Source of the DNA: Metridium senile
Lineage: Eukaryota > Cnidaria > Anthozoa > Actiniaria > Metridiidae
Reading direction: 5' to 3'
Length of the DNA stretch: 64,000 bases
Assembly (NCBI GenBank): GCA_949775045.1
Contig: OX459095.1
Span: 26,954,978 to 27,018,977, forward strand
A program made the translations under genes and the position numbers. The notes under the pieces are model-generated. The model worked only from the letters and a program-made list of their open reading frames with translations. It made no database searches and had not been told where the DNA came from. Within the stretch, counting starts at the first letter, position 1, and each line of letters starts with the position of its first letter. Below are positions 1-12,400 of this stretch, piece by piece.

Positions 1-1285
1 TGGATTTCGTAGAGTAAGGGGAGGGGTAGCTGGGAGAGATTTGACTAGAGTCCAGGCCGTTCGCGCTGTCACGCTCGTCGAGCTGCACAAGAAATCCCTG
101 CCGCGCATCGAAGCCATTCAAAATGGCTGGTAATTTGAAATTCTCGCCGGATTTATTCCTCGAGGGGATAACTTTTATGGGACATTTTTTTGATAATCGT
201 GAAGGGTAACTATCTGGCTTTCGTGTTACGGAGTATCAAGGCAAGGGAATGCGATTTAGTTTGAGAATTACACGATTTTCGAGAGCAAGTCGGTCCGTTG
301 GCTGACCCAAGGTCTCCTTCCTTGCCATGTACTTAGTAGTAGGGGGAGAACATAGCTAAAAATTACCCAAACAGCCTGAAATCGCTACCAGATAGCAAGA
401 AAGACACAAGAAACAATCCACGAAGGTTAGAGTTTATTTCCTTTATTTTACGACGAGTTATAGATTTGAGAATAATTCTACATATAAAGCCTCATAAAGC
501 GCCTCGATCTATGAGATTGGGCTTCCTGTGTTTTCACTAGCTCCTATTTTTGTACATACATACAAAAGCTTCGAAATACCTAATAATGACAATATATATA
601 ATGAATAATGAATACTTATAATGACACTATATATATTTTACCTATAGGGGTAAGACAGGAGGGAGGGGGTGTCTCCAGGGAAAAGGCGTGTTGAGGGATC
701 ACTCAATTGTGATTCTATATTCATGATATAGAATCAAATTGTTACTGTATGTGTAACAGTTTTTATTTTGTGACCATATAGTCACTGTCCAAGACAAGGA
801 CAGTAGTAATGAGGTATGGTTTCTTTTGTATTATTAGAATTCTTACCGACAATCAGCCAATGAGTATAATTGTTTGGTCAGGTCAGTCAAGCATAATCAA
901 ATAACACAAAACGAAAATATGGTCACAACCATTTGTCAGCCTCTTTGAAGTGGCTAGATTTCATAACTTGTGCCCTTTATTGACTCTGGTTTAATGATAC
1001 TGAATAAATATAGTGGCCAAATACAAACTATTGCTTAGTAACTATTTTGTTTTTATAGAACGAAAAAAAAAATAGTTATTAAGTAACAGTTTCTATTTAG
1101 TGACTATCGCTCACTGAACCAGAAATATCAAATACAAAAGAAACCAAAACCGCATTGCAACTTAAATGTCTTATCCTTGATAGTGACTAATAGTGACTAC
1201 ATAAGAACTATTATAAAGTTGCAAATTTATTTTATTTTATGAATATAGTGTTGTTGCCCTATCAAACTTGTTTGCGCCCTGCCCC
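1..1285. other. Non-coding, AT-rich, repeat-derived DNA
   Basis: No convincing exon. 1040-1265 belongs to a dispersed repeat also seen at 4733-4820 and 27510-27700, recognisable by TTTAGTGACT...CCAGATAT-type blocks. The first 330 bases have higher GC than the rest but no frame I recognise. Confidence 0.5.
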
Positions 1286-1289
1286 TTAA

Positions 1290-1815
1290 AGTGCATATAT
1301 GGGTTCGCCAGATTTCACTTTAAATGAAAGTTGTGACCACTATGATCATTGGCCAATTTATGTTTTTTGATTGTGTTGCGATTTCACCTCTTTTTATGCC
1401 GTCCAACTTTACAATGAGCAAATCAGAGCAATAGCACGGTCCGATTCCGGCACTGACGTCATTCACTGGAAATATTTCATCGGTGCAACCTCCAATAAAT
1501 ATTACGATCAGAATTAACTAAAAATTCGTAATTCACCCGGCTTTGATTTAAAGTAATTAAAAATAGATTTTTGATTTACAGCGCAAAGAAACACGATGGT
1601 AAGTTCCGGCAATGACCTCATAGTCGGTAGTTTCCAATCTATTTGAGACGCTCCAAAATTGCACTACAGGTAGCCCAATATGCCAATTTTGGACAACTTT
1701 GAGCTTCAAGAAAATGTCCTTTTAAATTAAAAATCAGGGTTTCGACCCTCAAAGTTGTCTTACCTCATCTCGATCTTTATATCCAAATGAAAGATGACGA
1801 ACCCATATATGCACT
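1290..1815. mobile_element. TTAA-flanked MITE (526 bp)
   Basis: Inverted termini AGTGCATATATGGGTTCG and their complement at the right end, exactly flanked by TTAA at 1286-1289 and 1816-1819. Imperfect TIR continues ~40 bp. No ORF. TTAA duplications are typical of piggyBac and Kolobok superfamilies. Confidence 0.8.
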
Positions 1816-1819
1816 TTAA

Positions 1820-2588
1820 CTGCTGTTTTGAATGCAACATGATACCAGTTTCCCATTGATAACTAAAAAGGTACAACACATGCTTATTTTATTGTCAGAC
1901 AATTTATGTTTTAACATCAAAATCAGTAAGTAAATTTGCAATTCTCTTCAATCAATGAAGCACAATTTATCAAGACTACTAATTACTATAAGTAGTGTTC
2001 TCAAGATATTCAACTTGCACCAAAATTGATATTTGGGTGTTTTCTTGTTCCTAGATGCATGAAAATATACTATGAAAATCTCTGTAGTGGTTAAAATGTA
2101 CATATTTGAAAATTTGGTCTAGGAATTTCTTTTTTGTACCACATGACCAATTTAAAGTAAAACGATTGGCCAAATTTCAAACAAGCATTTTACCACTAGA
2201 GAATTTTATAGTAGATAGAACAATTGAATATATTTAAATATGTATCTTGAATACCAAAGTATCAACCTAAGTTACCAAAGTACCTTAATGAATAATGAAT
2301 CTAAATGTCAAAATTGAAATTGTAATGAATAGCTATTAAAAACCAAAAGGTATTTTTATTATGAACTCACAACAAATATTAAAAATACAAAGCTTAAGGA
2401 ACCTTTCGCTCAGATTTATTATTATTTTGAAAGCTGCCTTTGTATTTTTTAAACAGTAAAAGCCCTCAAAGCATTATAGCTATCTGTCATGCATCAACAC
2501 AAGCCAGAATCAGCCAGAATACAAACAGCTTCGAAGGAATTCTTGGTGTTATACTATATGTCAAGCACAATTTAAAAAAGCAATAGTG
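1820..2588. other. AT-rich stretch without visible gene
   Basis: Many short simple-AT tracts, no spliceable ORF or repeat boundary that I could define. Confidence 0.4.
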
Positions 2589-3198
2589 CATCGCCAACTA
2601 TTCCGGACTTCCGCCAGTCATCGAGGCCAGCGGATACCATGTGTAAAATAGAAACATCACAAAGTACCTCTACTTGAAGGAAGGATTGCAAGTATATGGC
2701 GTCTTACGAACGTCAATTCAATTTGGAGCTTTTTCAAAGTTAAAAAGGAAAGGTAAAACCTCGTTCGATCGACGACAAATTTCACACAAGCAATTTTTGA
2801 TGTATTTAGTTTATGGAACAGCAACGGTAAATGAGGTAACAAGCTTTGATTTTGAAAAATGATGCTCTGAATATCACACTTTTCGTGTTTTTCTTGCAAT
2901 TTTACAATCTGAATATTTCTGAATACAGAGCATGTAGGGAAAGAAAACTGAACTATCGAAATGAAAGGTTTCTATTCAATAAATCATAAAGCTATGTTTG
3001 GTAAAAATCAAATGCTTTAATGTCATATAATATATTTCCGGTTAGGTAAATTGACAAATCCTTACCGAGAATTTTATAATTCGAAAATAACTTTGATCCT
3101 CTATACATTTCTTTGTAAAAGCTGATAAAATTATCTACCGCTTTTATGTTGCACCGCTGACCTTGTGAGTGGGCGCATGGCCGGAATAGTTGGCGATG
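2589..3198. mobile_element. Inverted-repeat MITE (~610 bp)
   Basis: CATCGCCAACTATTCCGG at 2589 recurs as its complement ending at 3198. Similarity continues imperfectly for ~45 bp, including an AGCGG block. No ORF of note inside; target duplication unclear. Confidence 0.65.
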
Positions 3199-3335
3199 GT
3201 ATTTTTTAAATTCTAATGGTTTTATATATGACCTTAATAATACAGTACAGAAACATAGTATAAGTTAAGCACAATTTCAACATGAAATTTAAAAAAAAAA
3301 TTAGTATAGAGCAAAGCACTAAAACCATGAAATAT

Positions 3336-4713
3336 TTAAGCAATAGAAGCCAGTTCCTATGACTCTACCGGTGAAATAGAGCACGCGGGATGTTGGGAGA
3401 AACACGAGAAAAGTTATAAAATCACGAGCTGAAAGCGAGTGATTTTATAACTTTTTCGAGTGTTTCTAACAACATCCCAAGTGCTCTATTTCACTGGTAG
3501 AGTCATAGGAACTGGCTTCTATTGCTTTTATAATATAGCATATATTATAATATGCTGGTTTTCCGTAAAAACGTAGTTTTATTTGCTGATTAAAATTGTG
3601 ATTCTCAAAACTAACACCAGTGCCCAATGAACCAATCATAATCAGTGTACTATTGAGCAATCTTGACCAAAAAGGACCAAGGTGCTGTTCACTTTCTTCC
3701 CGGGTCTTTTTGCTAGCTAAAAAGAAGGAATTTCATTTATAAAACTGTTAAAACATAGCTTTGGTTGATTTCTGTGGCTAAAAATAAAAACCTTTAGCTG
3801 AACTCTTGCATGAGACTGACATATATAGAGCAATTCAAGCGAATTTGAGTGGTGAAAGCCGTGCCGACTGACAGCAATTTATCACACTGAGAAAAAAACA
3901 GTTTGAACAAGACAAGCTTGCTGTGTACAACGTTTTGAAGTTAAAAAGAACAAAGACCACATCTACAAGATTACTTAGGCTGCTGAAAGTATGTATTTAT
4001 TTACTTTTATACAAACGTTTGCAGGTTTAAGGTTTATCAGTTTCTGTTTTCATTTTGACGAGACAATTGAAAGATAATTGTAAATCTGCCTTTTTGTTCA
4101 CATTGCTTGTTTTCAAACATGGTTTATTTATAAGAAGAAAAAACTTGAAAGCACATTTATAATTCTGTAATTGATTGTGTTTGTTTTTATAAAACAACAT
4201 ATAATATTTTGCCGTCGATAAATTCAACGAACATGCAAGTTATTTGTTCAAGATTAATCGAGTTCAATTGCAAAAAATTCTCACTTATTCACTATGAAAT
4301 TATCTTCATATGTCAAGGATAAAATGAAGTAAAAATTATTGCCACTTTGAAGCGCTGTTTTCCTTTTGTTTTTGTTTGTTTTGATCAAATTCAACTTTTG
4401 ACTTCCAACTTTACAGTTTGTCTAAAGGCGGCGTATTTTCAAAGCCATGTCTATGATTTTTGTCGCTTTTGAATTGCATTTCATTGCACCGTAGGCTTCA
4501 GGGTTTAGGTTACCAGAAAGTTCACAAGATGGAAAGTCTTTTTACATTTTAATAGCCGTTTTTAGTAGATGTAGTAGCTTATAACAGAACAACTCTTATT
4601 AAAATTGTGAGCTGTCAATCAAAAACCATGTCTCTACCGGTGAAATAGAGCATAGCTTTTTTGAGTGAATCAACCAATCACAGCTTACGTACTGTCTAAG
4701 CTATATTATAAAA
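3336..4713. mobile_element. Foldback transposon-like element, copy A (~1.38 kb)
   Basis: Begins TTAAGCAATAGAAGCC and ends AGCTATATTATAAAA. The first ~190 bases form a hairpin: 3340-3395 returns in reverse complement at 3476-3525 (GGTAGAGTCATAGGAACTGG block). The TTTTATAATATAGC just after the hairpin is the complement of the right end, so the real TIRs may be there, with an added inverted duplication outside. A second copy lies at 58953-60249. No coding capacity seen. Confidence 0.75.
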
Positions 4714-4732
4714 ACAAATAAAAAATACAATG

Positions 4733-4820
4733 TAGTTACTTTAACTTACAATCTCTATTTAGTCAATGTCATTCAACCAAAACATCAGATACAAATTAAG
4801 AAAACAATAAGTCTTTACGT
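4733..4820. repeat. Dispersed repeat fragment (family of 1040-1265 and 27510-27700)
   Basis: Shares the TCTATTTAGT...CAACCA...ATCAGATACAAA pattern with the two other copies. Short and diverged; type unknown. Confidence 0.5.
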
Positions 4821-6326
4821 ATACACTGTCTTTGACAGTGACCAAAGTCAGTATTAAAATAGGGAATGTTACACAGTCTACAGTAGCAAATTATTTGAAT
4901 ATTTCATGGATCAAGTAATTTATTAAAGTGCTTTATTGCAATATTGATTTAACTTTTAAACATATATCAACAATTTCAATGTAAGCTAAGCAATATTACT
5001 GCAGATTTATGCAATAAGTGTAAGTTACTTGATACAAATAGTGAGAGACAAAAAAAAATCATAACCTATGGAAATCAATCATGTACAGGATAAGTTCTTT
5101 ACCGTTCCGGGTGAGAAACTACACAAAAATCGATTGATGAGAAGAACCACAGCTCCAATTACAACCAAAATCGAACTGGCTAGAGTTAAACTTACAACCA
5201 ATATAACCTCCCATTTTCAAAATGCTCCATAAAGTTTTACCCACGAAATCACTATGTTTTCAAACGAAGGTTGGCCATTATTGATTACGAACTGCAGCCT
5301 TCCCGAGAAGTTGTAACGAAAAAATACAGTCAACAGACTATAAAAGTATTTCGAAATCAGTTGCGCTCAACTAGTATATATATAAACAAAGAACACTCAC
5401 TGTGGATTAACTACTTTACAATGTGCTGTTTTACCTCATTTTTTTTCCTCGTTTTCTAAATTTCAAAATGGCTCCCTCGAACTAAATTGACAAGATTAAC
5501 TGGAGTATCCATGTGACGTCACACTTGTTCGATCCATAAACAGAGAAGCTAATTTGAATACAATATAGTCATCCCCTCCCTCCTGGGGTAAGAGTTCTAC
5601 CTTTCCAAATTGAGAGTACGGTCTTAAAATATTAATTTACTGCTGAAATAGCCCCTACTACATTTAAAAGGTACAAATAGGAAATAACAAATTACTCAAG
5701 ATTTATAGAAAATACAGACATTTTTGTCATTTGTTAATTACGTGTAGTTAAATTCAAATATCTTCGCAAACGCTATGGTCGCTAGAAAGCTCGTTATTCA
5801 CCCAACCAAAGTATATATAGTTAATTTTGGATGATTGCCTCTCGGTACGAGATCGAATTGTTATTGGCGGTATATTTTTTGTCGATTATATTTCGGTATT
5901 TTCCAGTATCATTTAACAAAAACAATAGATATCTGACGTCATCATTTCTTCCATTTCTGGCTTTGTACCGGCCTGGTGTACTAAATACAGAATAGTATAG
6001 CACATGTTATGAATACTACGAAGAACAAAGGCCCTAGCAGCCACATAGCCAAACATCACACACATAACACAAAATTGACTGGCACTCTGGCACTGGGATT
6101 ACACATTGCACCGAATTATCATCAACGCTACAGAAATAAAAGCTGGTAAAGGAACTTACAACAACAAAAAAACACTTAACCGTTACCAAACATGAGCAAA
6201 ATCTTATAAACCTGGACCACCACAACTCATTAACAGCGCTTTCACATGCGCTCAATTCGTTCACCCTTTTACTTATTTCTTTATTCTAACTACTTATTGA
6301 ATAAACTATATGCAACACGATTTTAG
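4821..6326. other. Presumed upstream intron of gene 1
   Basis: No astacin exon was found, though the phase of exon 6327-6491 demands an upstream exon. A minus-strand frame around 5090-5215 encodes a ~20-residue hydrophobic stretch without usable start or splice sites. Otherwise AT-rich. Confidence 0.45.
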
Positions 6327-6491
6327 GATCTTCCGATGGATGGAGCTCGTGGAGTGATTTTGGACCTTGCAACAATTGCTTGAAAATACGCCAAAGATTC
6401 TGTGCGGCGTACGATTTATCTGCCTGCCCAGCAGCTGATTCTTACGGAACAGAAATCGACGAACAGAAATGTACCGATGCTGAATGTAATG
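6327..6491 (+). CDS. Gene 1 exon: degenerate TSP1-like repeat
   Basis: Phase 1-1 exon. It reads SSDGWSSWSDFGPC, then RQRFC and several further cysteines, ending at EC-N. Acceptor TTTTAG, donor GTAAG. It matches the gene 2 exon at 32983-33150 in phase, length and most residues. The WSSW and F-P-C elements are TSP1-like, but the usual CSxTCGxG core is replaced. Confidence 0.78.
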
Positions 6492-9400
6492 GTAAGAAAA
6501 GAGAAACAAATCAAATTTTTATCTTGTTCAAAACCTAAATCTACCGTTACGAATCATATTTTGAACAAGATATTTTTAACAAGATAAAAAATTGACTTTT
6601 GGATATATTAAAGATATGATAGTTTCTTGAACAGAAGAACTAAATATTGAACTATTTTGTTCACATACACCATGATAAACTTGCAGCATGCCTTCCGTTT
6701 TTTCCTAATTCTATAGTCATTTCTTACTGTAATGTGTAGTACTCTCACTTTTCTATTTCCTCTATGTCTTTTTAGGAAATATTTCAATTCAAAACCGCAC
6801 TTCTATATGTATCAACATTATATATTGTATTGTATTTGTGTCTACATTTAAAAAAAATAATAGTATTCGCTTTTACCAACAGCTCCTGTAGATGGCCACT
6901 GGGGTCGATGGTCTTCATGGAGCCAATGTAGCATGACATGTGGCAAAGGTAGTCACTCCAGAACAAGATTGTGTGACGACCCCTCACCCAAGAATCAGGG
7001 TAAACCTTGTGTAGGAGACAGCAAAGAAGTAGATGTATGTGAAATGAAAAGGTGTGGATTAGGTAAGTAAGGCAGGATTACTTAACTTGTTTTGATAAAT
7101 CGACAAAACATAAAACATAAATGCTTCATCAGCAATTATTTAAAGCAAACAGATATGATTAATCTGCTCCAAGGGAAGTTTGACCAAATAAAAAACTACT
7201 GGGAGGCACTTTATTGAAAGTTTCAGCTCAAATGTTGTCAGTTGCTACAAAGTCGATTTGAAACCACTCAATCAGGGAGAACATTATGGATAATTTGAGG
7301 ATCACAAGAGGCTGCACATAATATAATTATTGTGTTATATGTTTTGTAGGCCCAGACGATTGTGAGTTTGAAATAGATATGTGTTCGTGGTCCCGAGCTG
7401 ATAATACAAACTTCATATGGTCCCTTCACAGCAAAAGTACAAAAACTCAAGCAACAGGTCCTGATGGAGATATCACTAAAGGCAAAAACGGCTTAGGTAT
7501 GCGGTGTTATAGTAGAGATAACTAAAGCGCAATAGAGAGTTGAGTGAGCAGGAATGATAGAATAACACAGACTACCGAACTATATTCGTTTATTCAATAT
7601 GGCCGACCATCCCCTTTGACCCTTTGACACGGGAACCCACAACTAATAGGGGTAAATACCGCTGGCCATAACAATACTATCATCTCCCCTCTTTGTAAAG
7701 AAAAACTAATAACAATTTTAACATGTTACAACAACATTGATAACATTATGATCAACAAGTGTTCATTGTTTCAAATCATTTAAATTCAATTTGAATTAGT
7801 TCAATTGTTAAGAATAACATAGTGTATTTTGAACATTTCCGGTAGTTTTCTTGTTCTTGATTATCTTCGCAGTAAGTCGCTTTCCATCGTGGTTACATCA
7901 CCTTCTGTGTCATCGGCTGGACTACTTGCTGGTGATTCTTCAATGGGTTCGATTTAAATTTGTTCTGGTACTGATTATTGTGGTGGTGTGTGAATGGAGA
8001 GCTGGCTGGCTGCGCTATTGGAACTGTATCGCATTTCCTACTTCTTAGTTAAATGGTGGTGTTGGATGTGGGTTTTGTTCCATCTTATTTGACTTCGTTG
8101 GGTTTTGACGGGGTATGATCGTGGGTTATCTTTACCAGTTACTCGACCGTAGACCCAAGGCTTGCCTTGCTGTCTTGGAGGCGGCTTGGCATAGACATAC
8201 TTTCCAATGTCTATGGATGTATGCTCTTTGCCTGCTGATTTGCCAAAGTGGTTTTATCTATTATTTCTCTTCTGTGTAATGTTCTGATGTTTACTAAATT
8301 GAATTCGAGAATAACGAAAAAACCTATTTAAATGCATGATTACGTAAATAAGCGAAAGCGATTATCCGCTAGAATATAACGATCATTTTTAGTTTTAAAA
8401 TTTTTAGAAATTGCTCTTACATTATACAAAAAAACTAAGTGGAACAAATTTTTCTCGATTGATTTTGAAAATATTAATACCAAGTTTATAAATATAAATA
8501 TAGGGATTAGGTCATTGGTATTCAAGGGCAATATACATTATTATTCAAGGGTAATATATAGAATTTGCCCTCAGGACAAATAGGGATTGATTTAATCCAA
8601 AACATACTGTGTTTAGTTTTTCCCTAGAAATTTCTCCAGAATGTGTCTCAGAATATAGAATGTATCAAAACAATTCTCTTTTTCTATATTTGGATGTTTT
8701 TAATTTTTCTTACTTTTTATGACCAAAATTTCTAGGTAAATACGTTTATGCTGAAGCGTCAATTCCAGCGGAGTACGGTCAAGTGGCTAAGCTACAAAGT
8801 AAGGTGTTCCCTGCTGCTCCTAAAGGACGATGTATCCAGTTTGCATACAGCATGTATGGTATGCATATGGGCTCTTTAGATGTCTATGTCATCGACACAA
8901 AAACTGTAACAAAGTCAAAGATATTTTCAAAATCTGGTGATCAGGGACAAGGGTGGCACAGGACAAACGCAACCATCATCAGTAACAATAACTACAAGGT
9001 AGAACAATATTTATAACGCATTTTTCCAATATTAAGAGAGGCCGTCCGAGAATATCGACCAGAGCGTGCAATAGGCGAAAAATCCAAAATGCTCATACTT
9101 TGCCAGTTGATAGCATTTGGGGAGCTAGTCACTCAAAAAAATTTAGAGATTCCAAAAATAATTATTTTTGGAGAAATTCGACTTTTTTGGATTTTCGGCT
9201 TTTGGTCGGGTTTTTACGAGTTTTTACAACACTTCTTAACCGGGCTCTTTTAAAGTTAAAGATCAATCACACATTTCTCAAATTACCTACGATAAAACAC
9301 CAATAAATATCCTAGGTTTTAGTGTATATAACTTTCCAATCGACCGAGTTTTTACTATTTTATGAATTTTTCAATATTGGGTATTTTCTCATTTTTTTCC

Positions 9401-12400
9401 GAAGCCAAAAATATGCCAAATTAAGGCACGAAAAAACCAAATTGCCACGATGAATCAACGCATTCGGCTATAACCAAGGTGAAGCACTGTATTTCGACTT
9501 TTCAAAAATGTAATAAAATTTTTGGGCTACTAAAATCCAAACGTTTTACAGCCTTTAATGTTCATGACTTCAGAGCGAAAATTTGACAATGTCACGGTGT
9601 TGCGTGACACCATGTCTGGAATACCATTGCAAAAATTATTTCGAAATCACCTTCCCTGGCCTAATTTCTACTTGTTTTCAAAAAAAGATGTTACGAATTT
9701 TGGTTTACCTTGTTTTAATGTTGTTTGTGACAGTTTTGGAAGAATTTAGTAGCATATTTGCAGTTAATATAACGACAGGCCGTCAGACCACTAATGCGTG
9801 TTGACGATATTTACATATCGCTGCCGCTCGCATGAGAATTCTAATCACTCACATCAATTCAGCCAACTCAAAACCATTTAAGGTTGTAAGTTTATGACGA
9901 CGAAGTCATTTATAAATTAAGCCTCAAATGAGCTTGATACCCGTTAGGGTCAAACTTTGCAATTGGGAAAGAAATCACAAATTGTGAATATGCGAGGCAA
10001 TTTCTGACGACAGGTGACTTGCGATAAATTTAACCACACTGTGGCCCAAACTCGTGTGCTCATTATCCCTGATTAAAAGAAATGAATGCACAAATAAACG
10101 CTATGCTCTAACATCACCATTCCAATCAACGTCGACAGGCAAATCGTCTGAAATTGATATAAGAGGATGGCAAAAAACAAGAATAGACATTGACTGATTG
10201 ATGAAGCCAGAGAAAAGTTAAACTGTCATTCAAACATGATCACAAAAATAATTTTTCACAGAGTTTCACGCAAAGTAATAAAACTAATCAAAAGAAAAGA
10301 AGCAAAAGGTATGTGTAGCAAAAAATAATGCATGAAAGAGAGAATAACGAAATAGAGAAAAACGAACGAAACAAAACAAAAAGGTCGAAAGAATGCAAGA
10401 AATTTCAAAATTAATTCCAAACATTTGCTTGCTTTGCTTGTAGCTTATCATTCTTTTATTGTATAATTGTCAATACTCTGGCTACCAGAGGCTTGACTAT
10501 TCTAATTCAGGGTAAATTGTTAATGGAATATTTATATTACTCTTTTTCAAAAATTTGATGTTTTCACATGACATGTTATTTTTGGCATTGATAATTACAT
10601 AATAAACATAATATAACATTGGCGCTTGGAGGCTATTTTTAAAATAGGGAACGGGAACGGGAACGGGAACGGGAACGGGAACGGGAACGGGAACGGGAAC
10701 GGGAACGGGAACGGGAACGGGAACGGGAACGGGAACGGGGAACGGGAACGGGGAACGGGAACGGGAACGGGGAACGGGGGAACCTATCAAGAAAACTAAG
10801 CCTATCAAGTAGCTTATTTATAACTTGGTAAGAATACAACCATATGATACATTATTAAATGTTGAATTAATAATCCCGGAAAAAAAAAAGTTGTGAAAAA
10901 GATGATTCTGTTCTAGAACTGCTTATTCAAAAGCATGTAGAAATTGGGCCCTGTGAACTATAAACTTCTAAAACTCTAATTATCCGAGAAAAGATATAAA
11001 TCTAATCCCGTTTAAATAAACAATATGAATGGCTGGCAATCCAAACTGGGCAATGTCTACTTTCATTGCAATCTTAATTGCATAATAATCAATATAATTA
11101 ATTGCATAAGTATCGGTTTTCATTGACGCCATAAAAACATATTTCATTTCGTTTCATACTGACCTAAACAAAATAAAAGCACTTTTACGAGGATGAGTCA
11201 ATAAAAAAGTGTGATCAACTTTTATACATACAATCACAGAGTCAATTAATCACTGTACCCATAGAATGTAAGATCAAGTATATCAACAAACGTTTTCAAA
11301 ATAGGGAAATACAAGCGTATACAGTAGTTTGTCGATAGTTTATCAGGTCGGTTTGAACTGCAATTATAAGTGAAGCAGATACAACTGAGCATATTAAAAT
11401 CAGTATATATAATAGTAAATGATAAATTTTTTCAATAAACTTTTAACATACCTGGAGTTTAAAGTCGCGTTAAATGTCTATCACAGGTTTAACAGTATAT
11501 TCGTTCCCCGTTCCCCATTCCCCATTCCCCATTCCCCGTTCCCCGTTCCCGTTCCCAGTTCTCGTTTTAAAGATAGCCGCGCTTGGAAATACGGATTTTA
11601 TCTTCTGTGTTAAAACTTGAAGATAAAATTCGTATTTCCGAGCGCCCATGTAATATCCTCTCATTCCATACGTTTATCAATCATTTCCTAAATTTCTCTA
11701 AGCTTGTGCACAGTCAATCTTTTTCTCTTTTAAATTTTCTTTCGTGGTTCTTCAATTATCAGTAAAAAAAAATATTTCCTTGAGGTGCGGTAATACGCGC
11801 AACAAAATCGTACACATTGTTTTGTTGCAAATTACAGGGCGATGTTTACCGCGGTTCTAACCCTTAAACGCAACAAGTAGTGTGCCGCAGTTCGAATTCC
11901 GTGATCTAATTTATTGACATTTAATAATTGAAATCGGTAGAGAGTGGCTGGCTCTCGGTTTTTGTACTGGAGAACTGACAAGTTTGAAAACCATTAGTCT
12001 CCCCGGGGGAGTTTACTACAAAGCCATACAAAGCCGCTTTCAAATTCTTTTTATATTTATCCCTTTCGTTCATGTTATTATCATGTTCGTGTCATTATTT
12101 TGGCTTGTTACAGTTATACCTTCTTTCGTCGTCCTTCCTCACATGCTCTCTTTTTTTCTTTCTTTCTTATTTGATTGGTATACTTGAAACAATTATTGTT
12201 CATATTCCTCGAAAGAAAGAAAGAAATAATGGAAACTTCACAGAGAGTCAAAGTAAAACAAACATACGAATTTTGCATATTTTTAAAATCGCCGTATATT
12301 CTCCCACAGAACGCTTATAGTAGCTTGGTGAATCAATTTGTGGCAATATTTTGTCTTGGTATTTCGCAGTTTGTATTTCAACATACTTGATTAGACGGCC

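Noticed and set aside
5090..5215. Minus-strand hydrophobic frame (VILVVSLTLASSILVVIGAV) resembling a membrane segment
   Set aside because: A stop codon lies just upstream, with no start codon and no convincing splice sites. Low-complexity AT-rich DNA often gives such frames.
9558..9749. 63-residue ORF present again on the other strand at 12676-12867
   Set aside because: The repetition is explained by the inverted arms of the TTAA element; no motif supports a protein.
10497..10839. Pro/Val/Arg/Ser-rich minus-strand ORFs
   Set aside because: They are translations of the GGGAAC microsatellite.
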